In this document: one piece after another, positions 17,516 to 27,060 of the stretch
Numbering within the stretch: position 1 is the stretch's first letter
Layout of the letters: each line of letters opens with the position of its first letter
Assembly (NCBI RefSeq): GCF_026191675.1
Contig: NZ_JAKRRY010000024.1
Location: 1 to 64,000, forward strand
Direction of reading: 5' to 3'
From: Vibrio qingdaonensis
GTDB taxonomy: Bacteria > Pseudomonadota > Gammaproteobacteria > Enterobacterales > Vibrionaceae
Length of the DNA stretch: 64,000 nucleotides
Made by a program: the position numbers and the translations under genes
The notes under the pieces: model-generated
Databases searched by the model: none
What the model saw: only the letters and a program-made list of their open reading frames with translations
Told to the model about the DNA's origin: nothing

Positions 17516-18433
17516 CTACTCGAAATCATCTAAGTAGTCATCGATATACGCTTCTTGCTCTTCATCAACCTCTTCGTCGGCCACTTCAGCATTATAGTCC
17601 TGACGCTGAATATAAATATCACGCGTCAAAGCATAAGGATCTGGCGATTGCTCCAGCGTGGCTTCTTGTGATACCAACAGCGCACGCTTCTCCATCCCTT
17701 CCAATGCCCACTTACCAAAGCTCGCCCAGAAATTTAGATACGAGATAGGCGGATAAAAACCATCAACCGTATCTGCAAACGAGCGTACTGTCGTTGGTCC
17801 ATAACCTGGCACCATAATGTAAGGACCATGGCCCACACCATAGTGACCAATGGCATCGCCAAACTCTTTTTTGTTGCGCTTTTCAATTCCAGCCGCGGAC
17901 GCGATATCAATAAAGCCCAGTAAACCTAAGGTACTGTTAATCCAAAAACGATTAAAGTGATCAAGCGCTTTGCCCCCATTCCCCATTACCGCATTGTTAA
18001 CGGCGCTGAAAGGTTCATCTAAATTGGCGAGAAAATTTCGTACGCCAAGACGAACGGGATCGGGGGTGTAGTTCACATAGGCTAGCGATACGGGGCGTAC
18101 AAAGTAAGGGTCGAGATAATCGTAGTTGATATCCCACATAATACGGTTAAACCCTTCTATAGGGTCATAGACGTCGGAATCCGCCTCGGGTTCACTGAGT
18201 ACTTCACCGGAGTCCGAATCTTGGTCGGCTACCGCTATTACTTCAGGCGAGTCGATAGTTTCAGGCTGAGCAGTAACACTGCTCTCTGATGGTGGGGTGT
18301 TCTGTATTGACGTTTCTTCAGCGTTGACGGATTGCTCCGCTTCACTGGGTGCTGAACTGCATCCCGCTAGAAATACGCTAGAAACAAAAACGGCAAAAAG
18401 TGTCACCTTTTTGCCGGTTAATGCTGATTGCAT
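17516..18433 (-). CDS. mlaA: Outer-membrane lipoprotein MlaA (VacJ)
   Basis: The outer-membrane part of the Mla system, which removes misplaced phospholipids from the outer leaflet. A lipoprotein signal ends in the lipobox LAGC. The MlaA domain begins at YDPIEGFNRIMWDINY and includes NNAVMGNGG, FWINSTLGLLGFIDIA and GHYGVGHGPYIMVPGYGP. An acidic Ser/Glu-rich linker of about 65 residues separates the lipobox from the domain, and the C-terminus is an acidic tail (EQEAYIDDYLDDFE). Both make it longer than the 251-residue E. coli protein. Starts at 18445 and 18457 are also possible; 18433 gives the most compact signal peptide. Confidence 0.92.
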   Translation of the reverse strand: MQSALTGKKVTLFAVFVSSVFLAGCSSAPSEAEQSVNAEETSIQNTPPSESSVTAQPETIDSPEVIAVADQDSDSGEVLSEPEADSDVYDPIEGFNRIMWDINYDYLDPYFVRPVSLAYVNYTPDPVRLGVRNFLANLDEPFSAVNNAVMGNGGKALDHFNRFWINSTLGLLGFIDIASAAGIEKRNKKEFGDAIGHYGVGHGPYIMVPGYGPTTVRSFADTVDGFYPPISYLNFWASFGKWALEGMEKRALLVSQEATLEQSPDPYALTRDIYIQRQDYNAEVADEEVDEEQEAYIDDYLDDFE

Positions 18434-18679
18434 AACCTCTTCCATAAGACGTTGCAACCTGAGCTATTTTGTTTTTTTATTCTATAACCATATGATTTAT
18501 AGAAGAACTGCTCTAGATTGCCACTGTTACCACTTTGAATGAGTATACATCCTAGTATACGAGCATTCTAGGTTTAGTGACAACCAAGATGCAATTTCAT
18601 AACAATCACGGCACAAATTTCGACGCTTATTCCGTAGTAATGAAACAAGACCGCCATTGTTTATTGCTGCTGCAACTTA

Positions 18680-19909
18680 TCAGTACTGCTGGTTAATATT
18701 CACTTCAATCGTGTCACCCAGCTTACCGGGTTGGCTTTCACCATACCAATCGCCTTCACGGGTCGACACATTACCGTCACTATCAATACGAGCGCGTATC
18801 ATCAAGCCATCAAGGTCAGATAACTTACGCCCTTCCATCATGCTGTCTTTATCATCTAATACAACGGTTCGAGGGAAGGTGCCAACAGGGTATCTCGCCG
18901 CAGCCACTGGCATTGGTGCGCCGTCAGCCGTATGAGCAGAAACAATCAAAAATGAGGTCGGATTTGCCGCCATTTCTGGTGAAACCGTAATACTCACGGC
19001 AACAGCATTATCACTAATCTGACCCATTTTTTTACTCGTTTCACCGAGGCGAGCTTCTGCACTCTCGATGCTTCGCGTTAACATTTCGTAGCGACTGTCA
19101 TCTGGGCCAATTAGGCGCTGCATAATGCCCCAGTATCTCGCTGCGCCAGCAAAGTCTTCACGTTCAAACGCATCAAACGCTAACAAAGAAAACACGCGCA
19201 AATCAACATAATCTTCTTTAATCAGGCCGGTAAGTAAACCGCGAGCTCGGTTTTGATCCATCTCGTCTGGAGACATCATCAATGCTTGCGCAAAACCAAG
19301 TTGTACGTCGGTGTTGCTTGGCTCTAATCGATAGGCATTTTCCATCGCATCAGTCGCCGTCGTGACATCACGATTGGCCAATGCGATACGACCGAGTAAC
19401 AACCAACCTGTCGAATCGTCCGGCTGATAATGAAGACGAGTACGAAGGGCAAGAGTCAGATCCTGCATTTCGTCTTCTGTCATTGGTTCAGCCGAACCCG
19501 CCATGAGCTTTTTCGATAGTTCAGGCAAATTAGCAGAGACTTCCTGCCAATTTTTCACTTTGTCCGTCGCACCAAAAGTAACGTACATACCATAGCTCAA
19601 ACCCACAATCAAAATTGCTGACGGAATGAACACGGCCATAGGAGACACATGACTTTGCGCCTGTTTCTCCTGCTTTGGAATGTCATCAAGCAACGACTGC
19701 TTTAGGTCAGAAACCAAATCTTGTTGGTTCTCAACCAAGCCTTCATCATCCTCGATCGCCAATTCGGACAAACGGTCTTTATATAAGGCTTTGTTCAAGT
19801 CGTCACGCAACTGCGCGTCAATATTGGCCTTCTTGCTTCGCAAGGGAATTGCCAACATTAAGCAAGCAACAACGACCAATGCGACAGTCGATATCCAAAA
19901 TAATGTCAT
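18680..19909 (-). CDS. ccmI: Cytochrome c biogenesis protein CcmI
   Basis: A 409-residue inner-membrane protein that holds apocytochrome c for heme ligation. Two transmembrane segments are visible (residues 1-20 and about 93-115), with a leucine-rich cytoplasmic loop between them, followed by periplasmic TPR-like repeats (WLLLGRIALANRDVTTATDAMENAYRL region, residues about 165-240) and a C-terminal beta domain. It is the last gene of the ccm operon. Its start overlaps the ccmH stop as TAATG. No clear terminator follows. Confidence 0.93.
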   Translation of the reverse strand: MTLFWISTVALVVVACLMLAIPLRSKKANIDAQLRDDLNKALYKDRLSELAIEDDEGLVENQQDLVSDLKQSLLDDIPKQEKQAQSHVSPMAVFIPSAILIVGLSYGMYVTFGATDKVKNWQEVSANLPELSKKLMAGSAEPMTEDEMQDLTLALRTRLHYQPDDSTGWLLLGRIALANRDVTTATDAMENAYRLEPSNTDVQLGFAQALMMSPDEMDQNRARGLLTGLIKEDYVDLRVFSLLAFDAFEREDFAGAARYWGIMQRLIGPDDSRYEMLTRSIESAEARLGETSKKMGQISDNAVAVSITVSPEMAANPTSFLIVSAHTADGAPMPVAAARYPVGTFPRTVVLDDKDSMMEGRKLSDLDGLMIRARIDSDGNVSTREGDWYGESQPGKLGDTIEVNINQQY

Positions 19910-20391
19910 TATTGCTTATCCTCAGTCTTTTTTTCGTCCAGCAAAGCGTTGAGTTCCGCTTCCTTTTCTTCGCTCCACTGCGCTGCAGGTTGCTCAACCT
20001 TCGCTTTGGTTTTTCTACTTCTTAGAAAAATCATACCAAAACCAATTAACACCACAGACAAAGGTCCTGCCCATAAAATAGCCGTACCTAGTGTAAATGG
20101 CGGGTTGTAAGTAACGAAATTACCGTAACGAGCAATCATGTAATCCACTATCTCTGACTTTGACTTGCCTTCTTTTGTCATCTCATACACTTTTTGGCGC
20201 AAGTCCTGCGCCAATTCGGCGTTGGAGTCGCCAATCGTGTTGTTCTGACACTTTGGACAACGCAGCGTATTGCTCAGCTCTTTGAACTGTAGCTCTTGCT
20301 CCATTGAATCAAATTCATGAATTTCAATCGTTGCGTGAACCGAAAAAGCTAAGATCAACGCAGACATGCCAGCGATTAACCACTTTTTCAT
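19909..20391 (-). CDS. ccmH: Cytochrome c maturation thiol protein CcmH
   Basis: A 160-residue membrane-anchored thioredoxin-like protein that reduces apocytochrome c cysteines before heme attachment. It has a signal peptide, the LRCPKCQN redox motif (family LRCxxCQ) and one C-terminal transmembrane helix (about residues 105-123). It is the short form, without the fused CcmI part found in E. coli CcmH, which fits the separate ccmI gene. It overlaps ccmG by 4 bases (ATGA). Confidence 0.95.
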   Translation of the reverse strand: MKKWLIAGMSALILAFSVHATIEIHEFDSMEQELQFKELSNTLRCPKCQNNTIGDSNAELAQDLRQKVYEMTKEGKSKSEIVDYMIARYGNFVTYNPPFTLGTAILWAGPLSVVLIGFGMIFLRSRKTKAKVEQPAAQWSEEKEAELNALLDEKKTEDKQ

Positions 20392-20942
20392 TGTTTCGCC
20401 TCCTCAAGCATCTCTTGATACATCGGTTGAAGTTTTTCACTCCAGTTACGCGCGTTCACATCACCGACATGACGATAACGAATCACGCCATCAGCATCAA
20501 TAAGGAAGGTTTCCGGAGCGCCGTAAACCCCTAGGTCTAAACCGAGCATTCCGTCTCCATCAAACAAGCTAATTAAGTATGGGTTACCCAGCTCGTCTAG
20601 CCATTGCACCGCTTTATTGCGCTGATCTTTATAGTTCAGACCAATAATCTTAACGCCATCAGCCGCAAGTTCATTGAGATATTGATGCTCTGCATAACAA
20701 GTTGGACACCATGTCGCCCACACGTTAAGAAGCAGTGGCTCGCCTTTAAAGATGGACTGATCGTAGAGTTTGCCTGGCTCAACTAGGTCTTCCAAACGAA
20801 ACTCTGGTACTTGTTTACCTAGTAATACCGACTCAAGCTTCGTTGGATCATCACCTGCCGAGTTGCGGCCCAATTGAACCGCAAAAACCGTCACTAGAAT
20901 CAAGAAGAACACTAAAGGAATAAACAGAATCTTCTTATTCAT
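20388..20942 (-). CDS. ccmG: Thiol:disulfide interchange protein CcmG/DsbE
   Basis: A 184-residue periplasmic thioredoxin tethered by one N-terminal transmembrane helix (residues 4-22). The redox site is WATWCPTCYAEH, and the cis-proline loop appears as YGAPETFLID. It passes electrons from the DsbD family to CcmH and apocytochrome c. It abuts ccmF (shared base at 20942). Confidence 0.95.
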   Translation of the reverse strand: MNKKILFIPLVFFLILVTVFAVQLGRNSAGDDPTKLESVLLGKQVPEFRLEDLVEPGKLYDQSIFKGEPLLLNVWATWCPTCYAEHQYLNELAADGVKIIGLNYKDQRNKAVQWLDELGNPYLISLFDGDGMLGLDLGVYGAPETFLIDADGVIRYRHVGDVNARNWSEKLQPMYQEMLEEAKQ

Positions 20943-22903
20943 TACGCCGCCTCCTCTTGCGAACCTGGCTTACGGAAGCGGTAACGCTTGTCACTGATGG
21001 CTAAGATGCCACCAATCGACATGAATATCGCACCCAGCCAAATCCAACGAACAAACGGTTTATGGTAAATACGGATCGCCCAAGAACGACCATCATCTAG
21101 CTGCTCACCCATGGCAATATAGAGGTCACGAGTAACGCCGCGATCAATGGCGGCTTCCGTCATCATCGATTTAGCCGTACGATAGAAGCGCTTTTCAGCA
21201 TGCAGTGTATTGACGTAGTTACCATCTTTGGTAATTTCAAAATCAGCAATATAGCCATCGTAGTTAGGGCCGTCGTGGTCACGTAAGCCTTTGAAGTAGA
21301 AATCGTAATCATTGATTTGGTAATGCTCACCCGGCGCCAGACGTACATCACGCTCAACACTGTAGTTTTGCACCATAGCAATACCGATCACCGTCACCGC
21401 AAGACCTAAGTGACCCATGATCATCGCCCAGTGGCTGCGAGGCAGTTTCTTCACCCCTTCAACAAAGCTGTGACGGTGCGTCGCACGCTGGTGAAGCTCA
21501 AAGCCATGCATGGTAATGATCCACATCGCCATGACCCAACCTAAGAACGCAAGACCGGTGAAGAACTCAGCCAGTAATACCACCATCAAGGCCGAGAACG
21601 CCAAGGAGATCACACCCGAGATGATCATAGGTTTAACCAGCTTAGACAAGTTGTCACGCTTCCAGCGAACCAAAGGGCCAATACCGAGCAAGAACGCAAA
21701 CGGTACCATCAACCAAGTGAACAACATGTTGAAGAATGGCGCGCCAATCGACACGGAACCCAAACCGATTTGTTTATGAACCAGTGGTAGCAGTGTACCA
21801 ATAAGAACGACCACTAACGCAGCAATCAATAAGATATTATTACCGAGTAAAGCGTTTTCACGAGAGACAAGATCAAAGTTACCACGAACACGCACCGATG
21901 CGCCTTTCAACGCGAACAGCAATAAGGAGCCGCCGATAACAAAGACTAGGAAGCCTAAAATGAACATGCCTCGTGATGGATCGGAAGCAAAGGCATGCAC
22001 CGAAACCAAAATACCAGAACGCACTAAGAAGGTTCCGAGCAGACTCAATGAGAATGCTGAAATCGCGAGTAATACTGTCCAAGCTTTAAATGTGCCGCGT
22101 TTTTCTGTTACCGCTAATGAGTGCATTAACGCGGTACCCGCCAACCAAGGCATGAATGACGCATTCTCTACTGGATCCCAGAACCACCAGCCACCCCAGC
22201 CAAGTTCATAGTAAGCCCACCATGAACCTAGAGCGATACCCAATGTTAGAAATACCCACGCGGCGGTTGTCCAAGGGCGAGACCATCTTGCCCATGCCGT
22301 ATCCAAACGACCAGTCATTAACGACGCAATCGCGAATGAAAACGCAACCGAGAAACCCACATAACCCATATAGAGCATTGGCGGATGGATAATCAAACCG
22401 GGATCTTGCAGTAATGGGTTTAAGTCACGACCATCCACTGGGAAGAAAGGTAAAGTACGCAAGAAAGGATTCGAGGTAACGATAATAAACAGCAAGAAAC
22501 CGACAGTAATCATACCCATCACGGCTAACACGCGAGCAACCGACTCTTGCGGCATACCACGGCTAAACGTCGCAACCGCCACTGTCCAACCAGCTTGGAT
22601 CAATACCCAAAGCAGCAGTGAGCCCTCATGAGCACCCCATACCGCCGTTAACCGGTAATACCAAGGCAACATGGTATTAGAGTTACTGGCCACATAGGTG
22701 AGCGTAAAGTCGTTACTGTAAAACGCCCATAATAAAATGGCGAAAGACATGAGTAGCATTAAGAACATCCCCCAAGACAGCGGTCTTGCGGTGTTCATCA
22801 GCATAGTGCTGTTTCTTGAGGCGCCGATTAGCGGCAAGATACTGAGCAGAACCGAAAGGCTCAGCGACAGTATCAGGGCAAAATGCCCAATTTCAGCAAT
22901 CAT
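20942..22903 (-). CDS. ccmF: Heme lyase subunit CcmF
   Basis: A 653-residue polytopic inner-membrane protein that ligates heme from holo-CcmE to apocytochrome c. The tryptophan-rich WGGWWFWDPVENASFMPWL heme-handling segment is present, flanked by conserved histidines, among about 15 hydrophobic helices. It overlaps ccmE by 4 bases (ATGA). Confidence 0.96.
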   Translation of the reverse strand: MIAEIGHFALILSLSLSVLLSILPLIGASRNSTMLMNTARPLSWGMFLMLLMSFAILLWAFYSNDFTLTYVASNSNTMLPWYYRLTAVWGAHEGSLLLWVLIQAGWTVAVATFSRGMPQESVARVLAVMGMITVGFLLFIIVTSNPFLRTLPFFPVDGRDLNPLLQDPGLIIHPPMLYMGYVGFSVAFSFAIASLMTGRLDTAWARWSRPWTTAAWVFLTLGIALGSWWAYYELGWGGWWFWDPVENASFMPWLAGTALMHSLAVTEKRGTFKAWTVLLAISAFSLSLLGTFLVRSGILVSVHAFASDPSRGMFILGFLVFVIGGSLLLFALKGASVRVRGNFDLVSRENALLGNNILLIAALVVVLIGTLLPLVHKQIGLGSVSIGAPFFNMLFTWLMVPFAFLLGIGPLVRWKRDNLSKLVKPMIISGVISLAFSALMVVLLAEFFTGLAFLGWVMAMWIITMHGFELHQRATHRHSFVEGVKKLPRSHWAMIMGHLGLAVTVIGIAMVQNYSVERDVRLAPGEHYQINDYDFYFKGLRDHDGPNYDGYIADFEITKDGNYVNTLHAEKRFYRTAKSMMTEAAIDRGVTRDLYIAMGEQLDDGRSWAIRIYHKPFVRWIWLGAIFMSIGGILAISDKRYRFRKPGSQEEAA

Positions 22904-23385
22904 TGACCGCTTCCTTGTTTTTGTTCAGAAGAGTATTCCAGTGGCGCGTGGGTCTTTTTCATCGCTTCTGCAACTTCAGGTGGCATGTATTCTTCATCAT
23001 GCTTTGCCAGTACCTCAAACGCTTCGATGGTCGTCGCATCCACAAGAACACCTTGCGCGACAATGCCCTGACCCTCTCGGAACAGATCAGGCAAAATACC
23101 ATCATAGACGACCGTCACTTTCGGACCCACATCAGCAAGATCAAAACTCACGCGGAGTGATTCATTATCACGCCTAACCGATCCTTCCACGACCATTCCA
23201 CCAATGCGTAGTCGCTGACCCACTTCTGGCTTGGAGCCGTCTGGTTTGCCATTAACAAGCTCTGTTGGGGTATAGAACAGATCCATATTCTGGTTTAACG
23301 CATAAAGAATGAGTCCCACGGTAGCACTGATACCAATAAAAATAGCCAAGATGATGCCAAGCCTTTTCTTGCGCCTAGGGGTCAT
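22900..23385 (-). CDS. ccmE: Heme chaperone CcmE
   Basis: A 161-residue heme chaperone. It has one N-terminal transmembrane helix (residues 8-29) and a beta-barrel periplasmic domain with GGMVVEGSV and VVYDGILPDLFREGQG. The LAKHDEEYMPPEV motif holds the histidine that binds heme covalently and the following tyrosine that helps coordinate it. It receives heme from the CcmABCD complex and delivers it to CcmF. It overlaps ccmD by 4 bases. Confidence 0.96.
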   Translation of the reverse strand: MTPRRKKRLGIILAIFIGISATVGLILYALNQNMDLFYTPTELVNGKPDGSKPEVGQRLRIGGMVVEGSVRRDNESLRVSFDLADVGPKVTVVYDGILPDLFREGQGIVAQGVLVDATTIEAFEVLAKHDEEYMPPEVAEAMKKTHAPLEYSSEQKQGSGQ

Positions 23386-23588
23386 AGTGTATTCTCCATA
23401 TTCTTCGCCGCGTCAATACGCGATTGTCGATCTACTTTGGCTTGCACCTCTTTAAGAAGCGTCTTGCCACGAGACAAACTGGTTAAAAGCAAAATAATAA
23501 GTGATAGAAAAGTAATGCCGAATGCGCTCCAAACGTAGCCTGCATATCCGCCCATCGCGAAAAAGTCGCCGATTGAATCAAAATGCAT
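23382..23588 (-). CDS. ccmD: Heme exporter protein CcmD
   Basis: A 68-residue single-helix membrane protein (helix about residues 15-37, preceded by MGGYAGYVWSAFG) with a basic cytoplasmic tail. It releases holo-CcmE from CcmC. The ATG at 23588 has GAGG nine bases upstream; a longer form from 23624 would overlap ccmC and is not needed. Confidence 0.93.
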   Translation of the reverse strand: MHFDSIGDFFAMGGYAGYVWSAFGITFLSLIILLLTSLSRGKTLLKEVQAKVDRQSRIDAAKNMENTL

Positions 23589-23592
23589 GGTG

Positions 23593-24345
23593 TTAACCTC
23601 TTGATTTAAGCTGATGGTTGGCAAGTGCGATCACCCACGGGCGGTGACCTTCTTTGCTGATAATTTCATTTCGAAGTCGAATTAGCGTCAAGGTGCCAAA
23701 AAAGAACGCAAAGCCCAAAATGTTCAATAATAATGGCCATAGCATGTCACTTGAAATCGACGGTTTGGCAAATTTAGTAATGGACGCCCCTTGATGAAGG
23801 GTGTTCCACCATTCAACAGAGAAGTGAATAATTGGCAAGTTCACCACGCCAACAATCGCTAAGATACCCGCCGCTTTCGCCGCTGTTTTCTGATCATCGA
23901 AAGCGTGATAAAGCGCGATAACACCAAGGTAAAGGAAAAGTAGAATAAGCTCTGACGTAAGACGCGCATCCCATACCCACCATGCACCCCACATGGGTTT
24001 ACCCCATACGGCTCCTGTCAGAAGTGCAATAAAGGTAAATACCGCACCAATCGGAGCCATCGCGAGTGCTGCCATGCTGGACAGTTTCACTTGCCAAACC
24101 AAACCAATAAAGGCGGCAATTGCCATTGACATGTAGACACCCATCGACCAAATTGCCGACGGCACATGGATATAGATAATCCTAAAACTGTCGCCTTGTT
24201 GGTAGTCCGAAGGTGCAAACGCGAGCCCCCAAACCGTACCAACTGATAAGCACACCAACGCGAGTGTGGCAAACCACGGTAATAAACGACCACATAATTG
24301 ATAGGTGGTTTCAGATTTGGCATAAGGATGAAGCCATTTCCACAT
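23593..24345 (-). CDS. ccmC: Heme handling protein CcmC
   Basis: A 250-residue, six-helix membrane protein that attaches heme to CcmE. The WGKPMWGAWWVWDARLTSEL segment is the heme-binding tryptophan motif, and the conserved histidines lie in YIHVPSAIWSMG and NLPIIHFSVEWWNTLHQG. I use the ATG (MWKWLHPYAK) as in E. coli (MWKTLHQLAI); a GTG four codons earlier is also in frame. Confidence 0.95.
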   Translation of the reverse strand: MWKWLHPYAKSETTYQLCGRLLPWFATLALVCLSVGTVWGLAFAPSDYQQGDSFRIIYIHVPSAIWSMGVYMSMAIAAFIGLVWQVKLSSMAALAMAPIGAVFTFIALLTGAVWGKPMWGAWWVWDARLTSELILLFLYLGVIALYHAFDDQKTAAKAAGILAIVGVVNLPIIHFSVEWWNTLHQGASITKFAKPSISSDMLWPLLLNILGFAFFFGTLTLIRLRNEIISKEGHRPWVIALANHQLKSRG

Positions 24346-24432
24346 ATTGTTTCTCACTCTTTAAAACGACATTACCGACATCACTTCTACGTGGCGACGC
24401 CTGTGTGATAGTTATTATATTCCAGTGGTGCT

Positions 24433-25101
24433 CTAGTTAACGCTCACTCTCAATGCCGCGCTTATGGCGAATGGTGTTAACGTCATCGCACCCGCTAGCA
24501 TCGCAGCAAGTAGCGCAAGTTGACCATTATACGCAACACCTAGTGATGCCGCATCAATCGCCGAGGTAGCAAATATTAGAATAGGGATATAAAGTGGTAA
24601 CACGAGTAAACTTAACAGTACACCACCTTTTTGCAGTCCAACGGTGAGAGCAACACCAATGGCGCCAATAAAGCTCAATGTGGGCGTACCCACTAACAAG
24701 GTCAATACCACCGCTAACCACGTGTCAAAGTCCAACGACAATAAAATAGACAACAGCGGACTTATTAATATAAGCGGCAAGCCCGTAAGTAACCAGTGCG
24801 CAACTATTTTTGCCATCACCACCAAAGGTAGTGGGATGGGCATCAGCATCATCTGCTCTAATGCCCCATCTTGAAAGTCGTCTTTAAACAGGCGCTCTAA
24901 TGATAGCAACGCGGCAAGTAATGCGGCCACCCACACAATCCCTGCGGCAATGCGCGCTAAGAGATTCGGTTCAGGTCCAATACTCAGCGGAAACAAGGTA
25001 ATAACGATAATAAAAAACCATAACGGGTTGAAAATATCGGCCTGACGTCGGAAAGCAATCAGCAGCTCTCGACGGACAATTTTCATCGTAGAAGCCAGCA
25101 T
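24433..25101 (-). CDS. ccmB: Heme ABC transporter permease CcmB
   Basis: A 222-residue permease with six hydrophobic helices and the family stretch NPLWFFIIVITLFPLSIGPE. With CcmA, CcmC and CcmD it forms the complex that uses ATP to free holo-CcmE. The ATG at 25101 lies six bases after GGAG, and the ccmA stop is one base away. The 24346-24432 gap to ccmC is the largest in the operon. Confidence 0.95.
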   Translation of the reverse strand: MLASTMKIVRRELLIAFRRQADIFNPLWFFIIVITLFPLSIGPEPNLLARIAAGIVWVAALLAALLSLERLFKDDFQDGALEQMMLMPIPLPLVVMAKIVAHWLLTGLPLILISPLLSILLSLDFDTWLAVVLTLLVGTPTLSFIGAIGVALTVGLQKGGVLLSLLVLPLYIPILIFATSAIDAASLGVAYNGQLALLAAMLAGAMTLTPFAISAALRVSVN

Positions 25102-25102
25102 A

Positions 25103-25720
25103 CTACTCTCCAAGCTTAATTTTCTTAAGTTTAGGGTTGTCATTAAACATGTCTTGGTGAGTCGTTAGCATGACAATTCCGCCCTTATTCGCATGCGCTA
25201 AAAACAAATCTTCCAATACCTTAACACCTTGCTTATCAATCGCGGTTAATGGTTCATCCAAGATCCATAGTGGTTGTTCACTCAACCACAAACGCGCTAG
25301 CGCCACTCGACGCTGTTGTCCAGCAGAGAGCTGCGCAACAGGGACATCTTCCCTACCAGCAAGCCCCACCTGCATTAACGCATGGAATATTTGATCCGGT
25401 GTCGTAGTAGGAGCGTGAATTGACTGATAAAACTTCAGGTTTTCAAAGGCGGTTAACTCTCGTTTAACACCGGTTTGATGCCCAAGAAACAATAGGTCTT
25501 GGTGATACTCTTCTCGGTTTGATTCGATGGTTTCACCATTCCAGCGAATTTCACCGTCTTCTCGATCACCTAATCCCGCCACTATACGCAGTAAGGTCGT
25601 TTTTCCGGTTCCATTTCGACCTTCAATTTGCACTAGGTCTCCGGTTTGTAACGAAAATGATAAATTTTCGAACAATACGCGTTCATCTCGAATCGCGGTT
25701 AAATTTATGACTTCTAACAT
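25103..25720 (-). CDS. ccmA: Heme ABC transporter ATP-binding protein CcmA
   Basis: A 205-residue ABC ATPase, first gene of the operon. Walker A is GRNGTGKTTLL (residues about 34-44), the signature is LSAGQQRRVALARL and Walker B is LWILDEP. It powers release of holo-CcmE from the CcmC complex. Confidence 0.96.
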   Translation of the reverse strand: MLEVINLTAIRDERVLFENLSFSLQTGDLVQIEGRNGTGKTTLLRIVAGLGDREDGEIRWNGETIESNREEYHQDLLFLGHQTGVKRELTAFENLKFYQSIHAPTTTPDQIFHALMQVGLAGREDVPVAQLSAGQQRRVALARLWLSEQPLWILDEPLTAIDKQGVKVLEDLFLAHANKGGIVMLTTHQDMFNDNPKLKKIKLGE

Positions 25721-25750
25721 TCGTTTTTAGGCTGGGACGACAAGGCGTTC

Positions 25751-25779
25751 ATCTTACCATAGCTGTATTATGACAATAG
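25751..25779 (-). promoter_or_regulatory. Candidate ccm operon promoter
   Basis: On the - strand CTATTG and an extended -10 (TGGTAAGAT) are 17 bases apart, about 30 bases before the ccmA start. The rest of the 287-base gap up to the DUF2802 terminator shows nothing else. Confidence 0.45.
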
Positions 25780-25959
25780 GATAATGATCAAACTCGCTTC
25801 ACGAAACTTAAGCTCAAACACTAAACCTCTGTTATTTCTACCCTTAACTACCACCAAAGTAGTATTAGAATCCAACCCTTACATTAAACTGACGAATAGA
25901 ATAGCAGACCGCATCTTAACTACGAATGTGAAAACGTAAGAATTTATTAAGAATATAAA

Positions 25960-26002
25960 AAGAAATGAACAAGTGTATCTCTTTAATATCAATACACTTG
26001 TT
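25960..26002 (-). terminator. Terminator of the che/flagellar operon after DUF2802
   Basis: An 11-bp stem AACAAGTGTAT and complement around a 13-base loop, then an imperfect T-tract (CATTTCTTTTTAT) on the - strand, right after the DUF2802 stop. Confidence 0.7.
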
Positions 26003-26007
26003 AACAA

Positions 26008-26511
26008 TTAGCGTGAGCGTTTAGCAGGTTGGTAACCCATCATTTGAGATCGAGTCGACTGGGCTCTAGACTTGTTAAGTGGCGGCACTTTTTCTTTTCC
26101 TGCAATCTTATTTTGCAGTGACATCATCAACTCAGCTTCCGCTTTTGGAAGTTCGCACTCTTCAATCAACTCGTTAATATCAGCGCCAAGCTTGACCATT
26201 TTATTGGCGCGCGTATACAAGCGCCCGTCGCTATCAATGTTTTCTAACTCAACAACGCGTTCGGTCAAATGACGAATAATATCTTCTTGCTCGGAAATCT
26301 TTTGTCCCAAACCTACCAGCACAGAACGAACTTCTAACAGTTGCTTATTGCATTTATCCAGCTCTTTGTCAGCATGACGGATCTGCTGACGACTGGTATT
26401 CTTATGCACACTCAACTGACGATGAAGTTTCACTAGCCAGATAAGGATTACAACAAAAGCCACCACCCCTACCCAAAGTAGAGGTGATTGAAATGGGAAA
26501 GACTCAAGCAT
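26008..26511 (-). CDS. DUF2802 domain membrane protein, last gene of the chemotaxis operon
   Basis: A 167-residue protein with one N-terminal transmembrane helix (about residues 10-27), a coiled coil (about 30-95, heptads of L, I and V among K/E/Q) and a helical C-terminal DUF2802 region (ANKMVKLGADINELIEECEL). No catalytic motif is visible. It is coupled to cheW by a TAATG overlap, so it is made with the chemosensory proteins. Its constant place next to cheW suggests a structural or polar-organising role, but the function is not known to me. Confidence 0.85.
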   Translation of the reverse strand: MLESFPFQSPLLWVGVVAFVVILIWLVKLHRQLSVHKNTSRQQIRHADKELDKCNKQLLEVRSVLVGLGQKISEQEDIIRHLTERVVELENIDSDGRLYTRANKMVKLGADINELIEECELPKAEAELMMSLQNKIAGKEKVPPLNKSRAQSTRSQMMGYQPAKRSR

Positions 26512-27005
26512 TATAGGTAAGCCATGTCATCCCACTCATCTTCAGAGAGCAGCTTATTCAAGTCAACTAGGATCAACAGTTTACCCTCACGATTACTGAC
26601 ACCTTGGATAAACTTAGCACTTTCATCGGTGCCAACACTTGGTGTGGTATCAATTTCTGAAGAACGCAAGTACACCACTTCCGCTACGCTGTCGACAAGA
26701 ATACCAATAACTTGGCGCTCAGATTCGATCACAATAATACGAGTATTGTCAGTGATTTCACCTTGCATTAGACCAAATCTTGCACGCGTATCAATGACGG
26801 TGACAACGTTGCCACGCAGGTTAATAATACCCAATACGTAATCTGGCGCACCCGGAACCGGCGCAATCTCAGTATAACGAAGTACTTCACGTACTTGCAT
26901 TACATTGATGCCATACGTTTCTTCTTCTAACTGGAAGGTTACCCACTGCAACACTTCATCATTAGCTTGGTCTTTTCTTAGTTCTACATCCATCGTCTGA
27001 GACAT
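26511..27005 (-). CDS. cheW: Chemotaxis coupling protein CheW
   Basis: A 164-residue SH3-like adaptor linking chemoreceptors to CheA. Conserved features are QLEEETYGINVMQVREVLRY near the start, the PGAPDYVLGIINLRGNVVTVIDTR core and the C-terminal ILVDLNKLLS. It lies 55 bases after parP and upstream of the DUF2802 gene. Confidence 0.96.
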   Translation of the reverse strand: MSQTMDVELRKDQANDEVLQWVTFQLEEETYGINVMQVREVLRYTEIAPVPGAPDYVLGIINLRGNVVTVIDTRARFGLMQGEITDNTRIIVIESERQVIGILVDSVAEVVYLRSSEIDTTPSVGTDESAKFIQGVSNREGKLLILVDLNKLLSEDEWDDMAYL

Positions 27006-27060
27006 AATTTTCCTCTCAATATGTAAACTGCGGCATTAACCGCAATTGCATCAATTCTTG

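Noticed and set aside
18543..18560. Two GTATAC palindromes before mlaA
   Set aside because: Six-base self-complementary words 12 bases apart in AT-rich DNA are too weak to call an operator.
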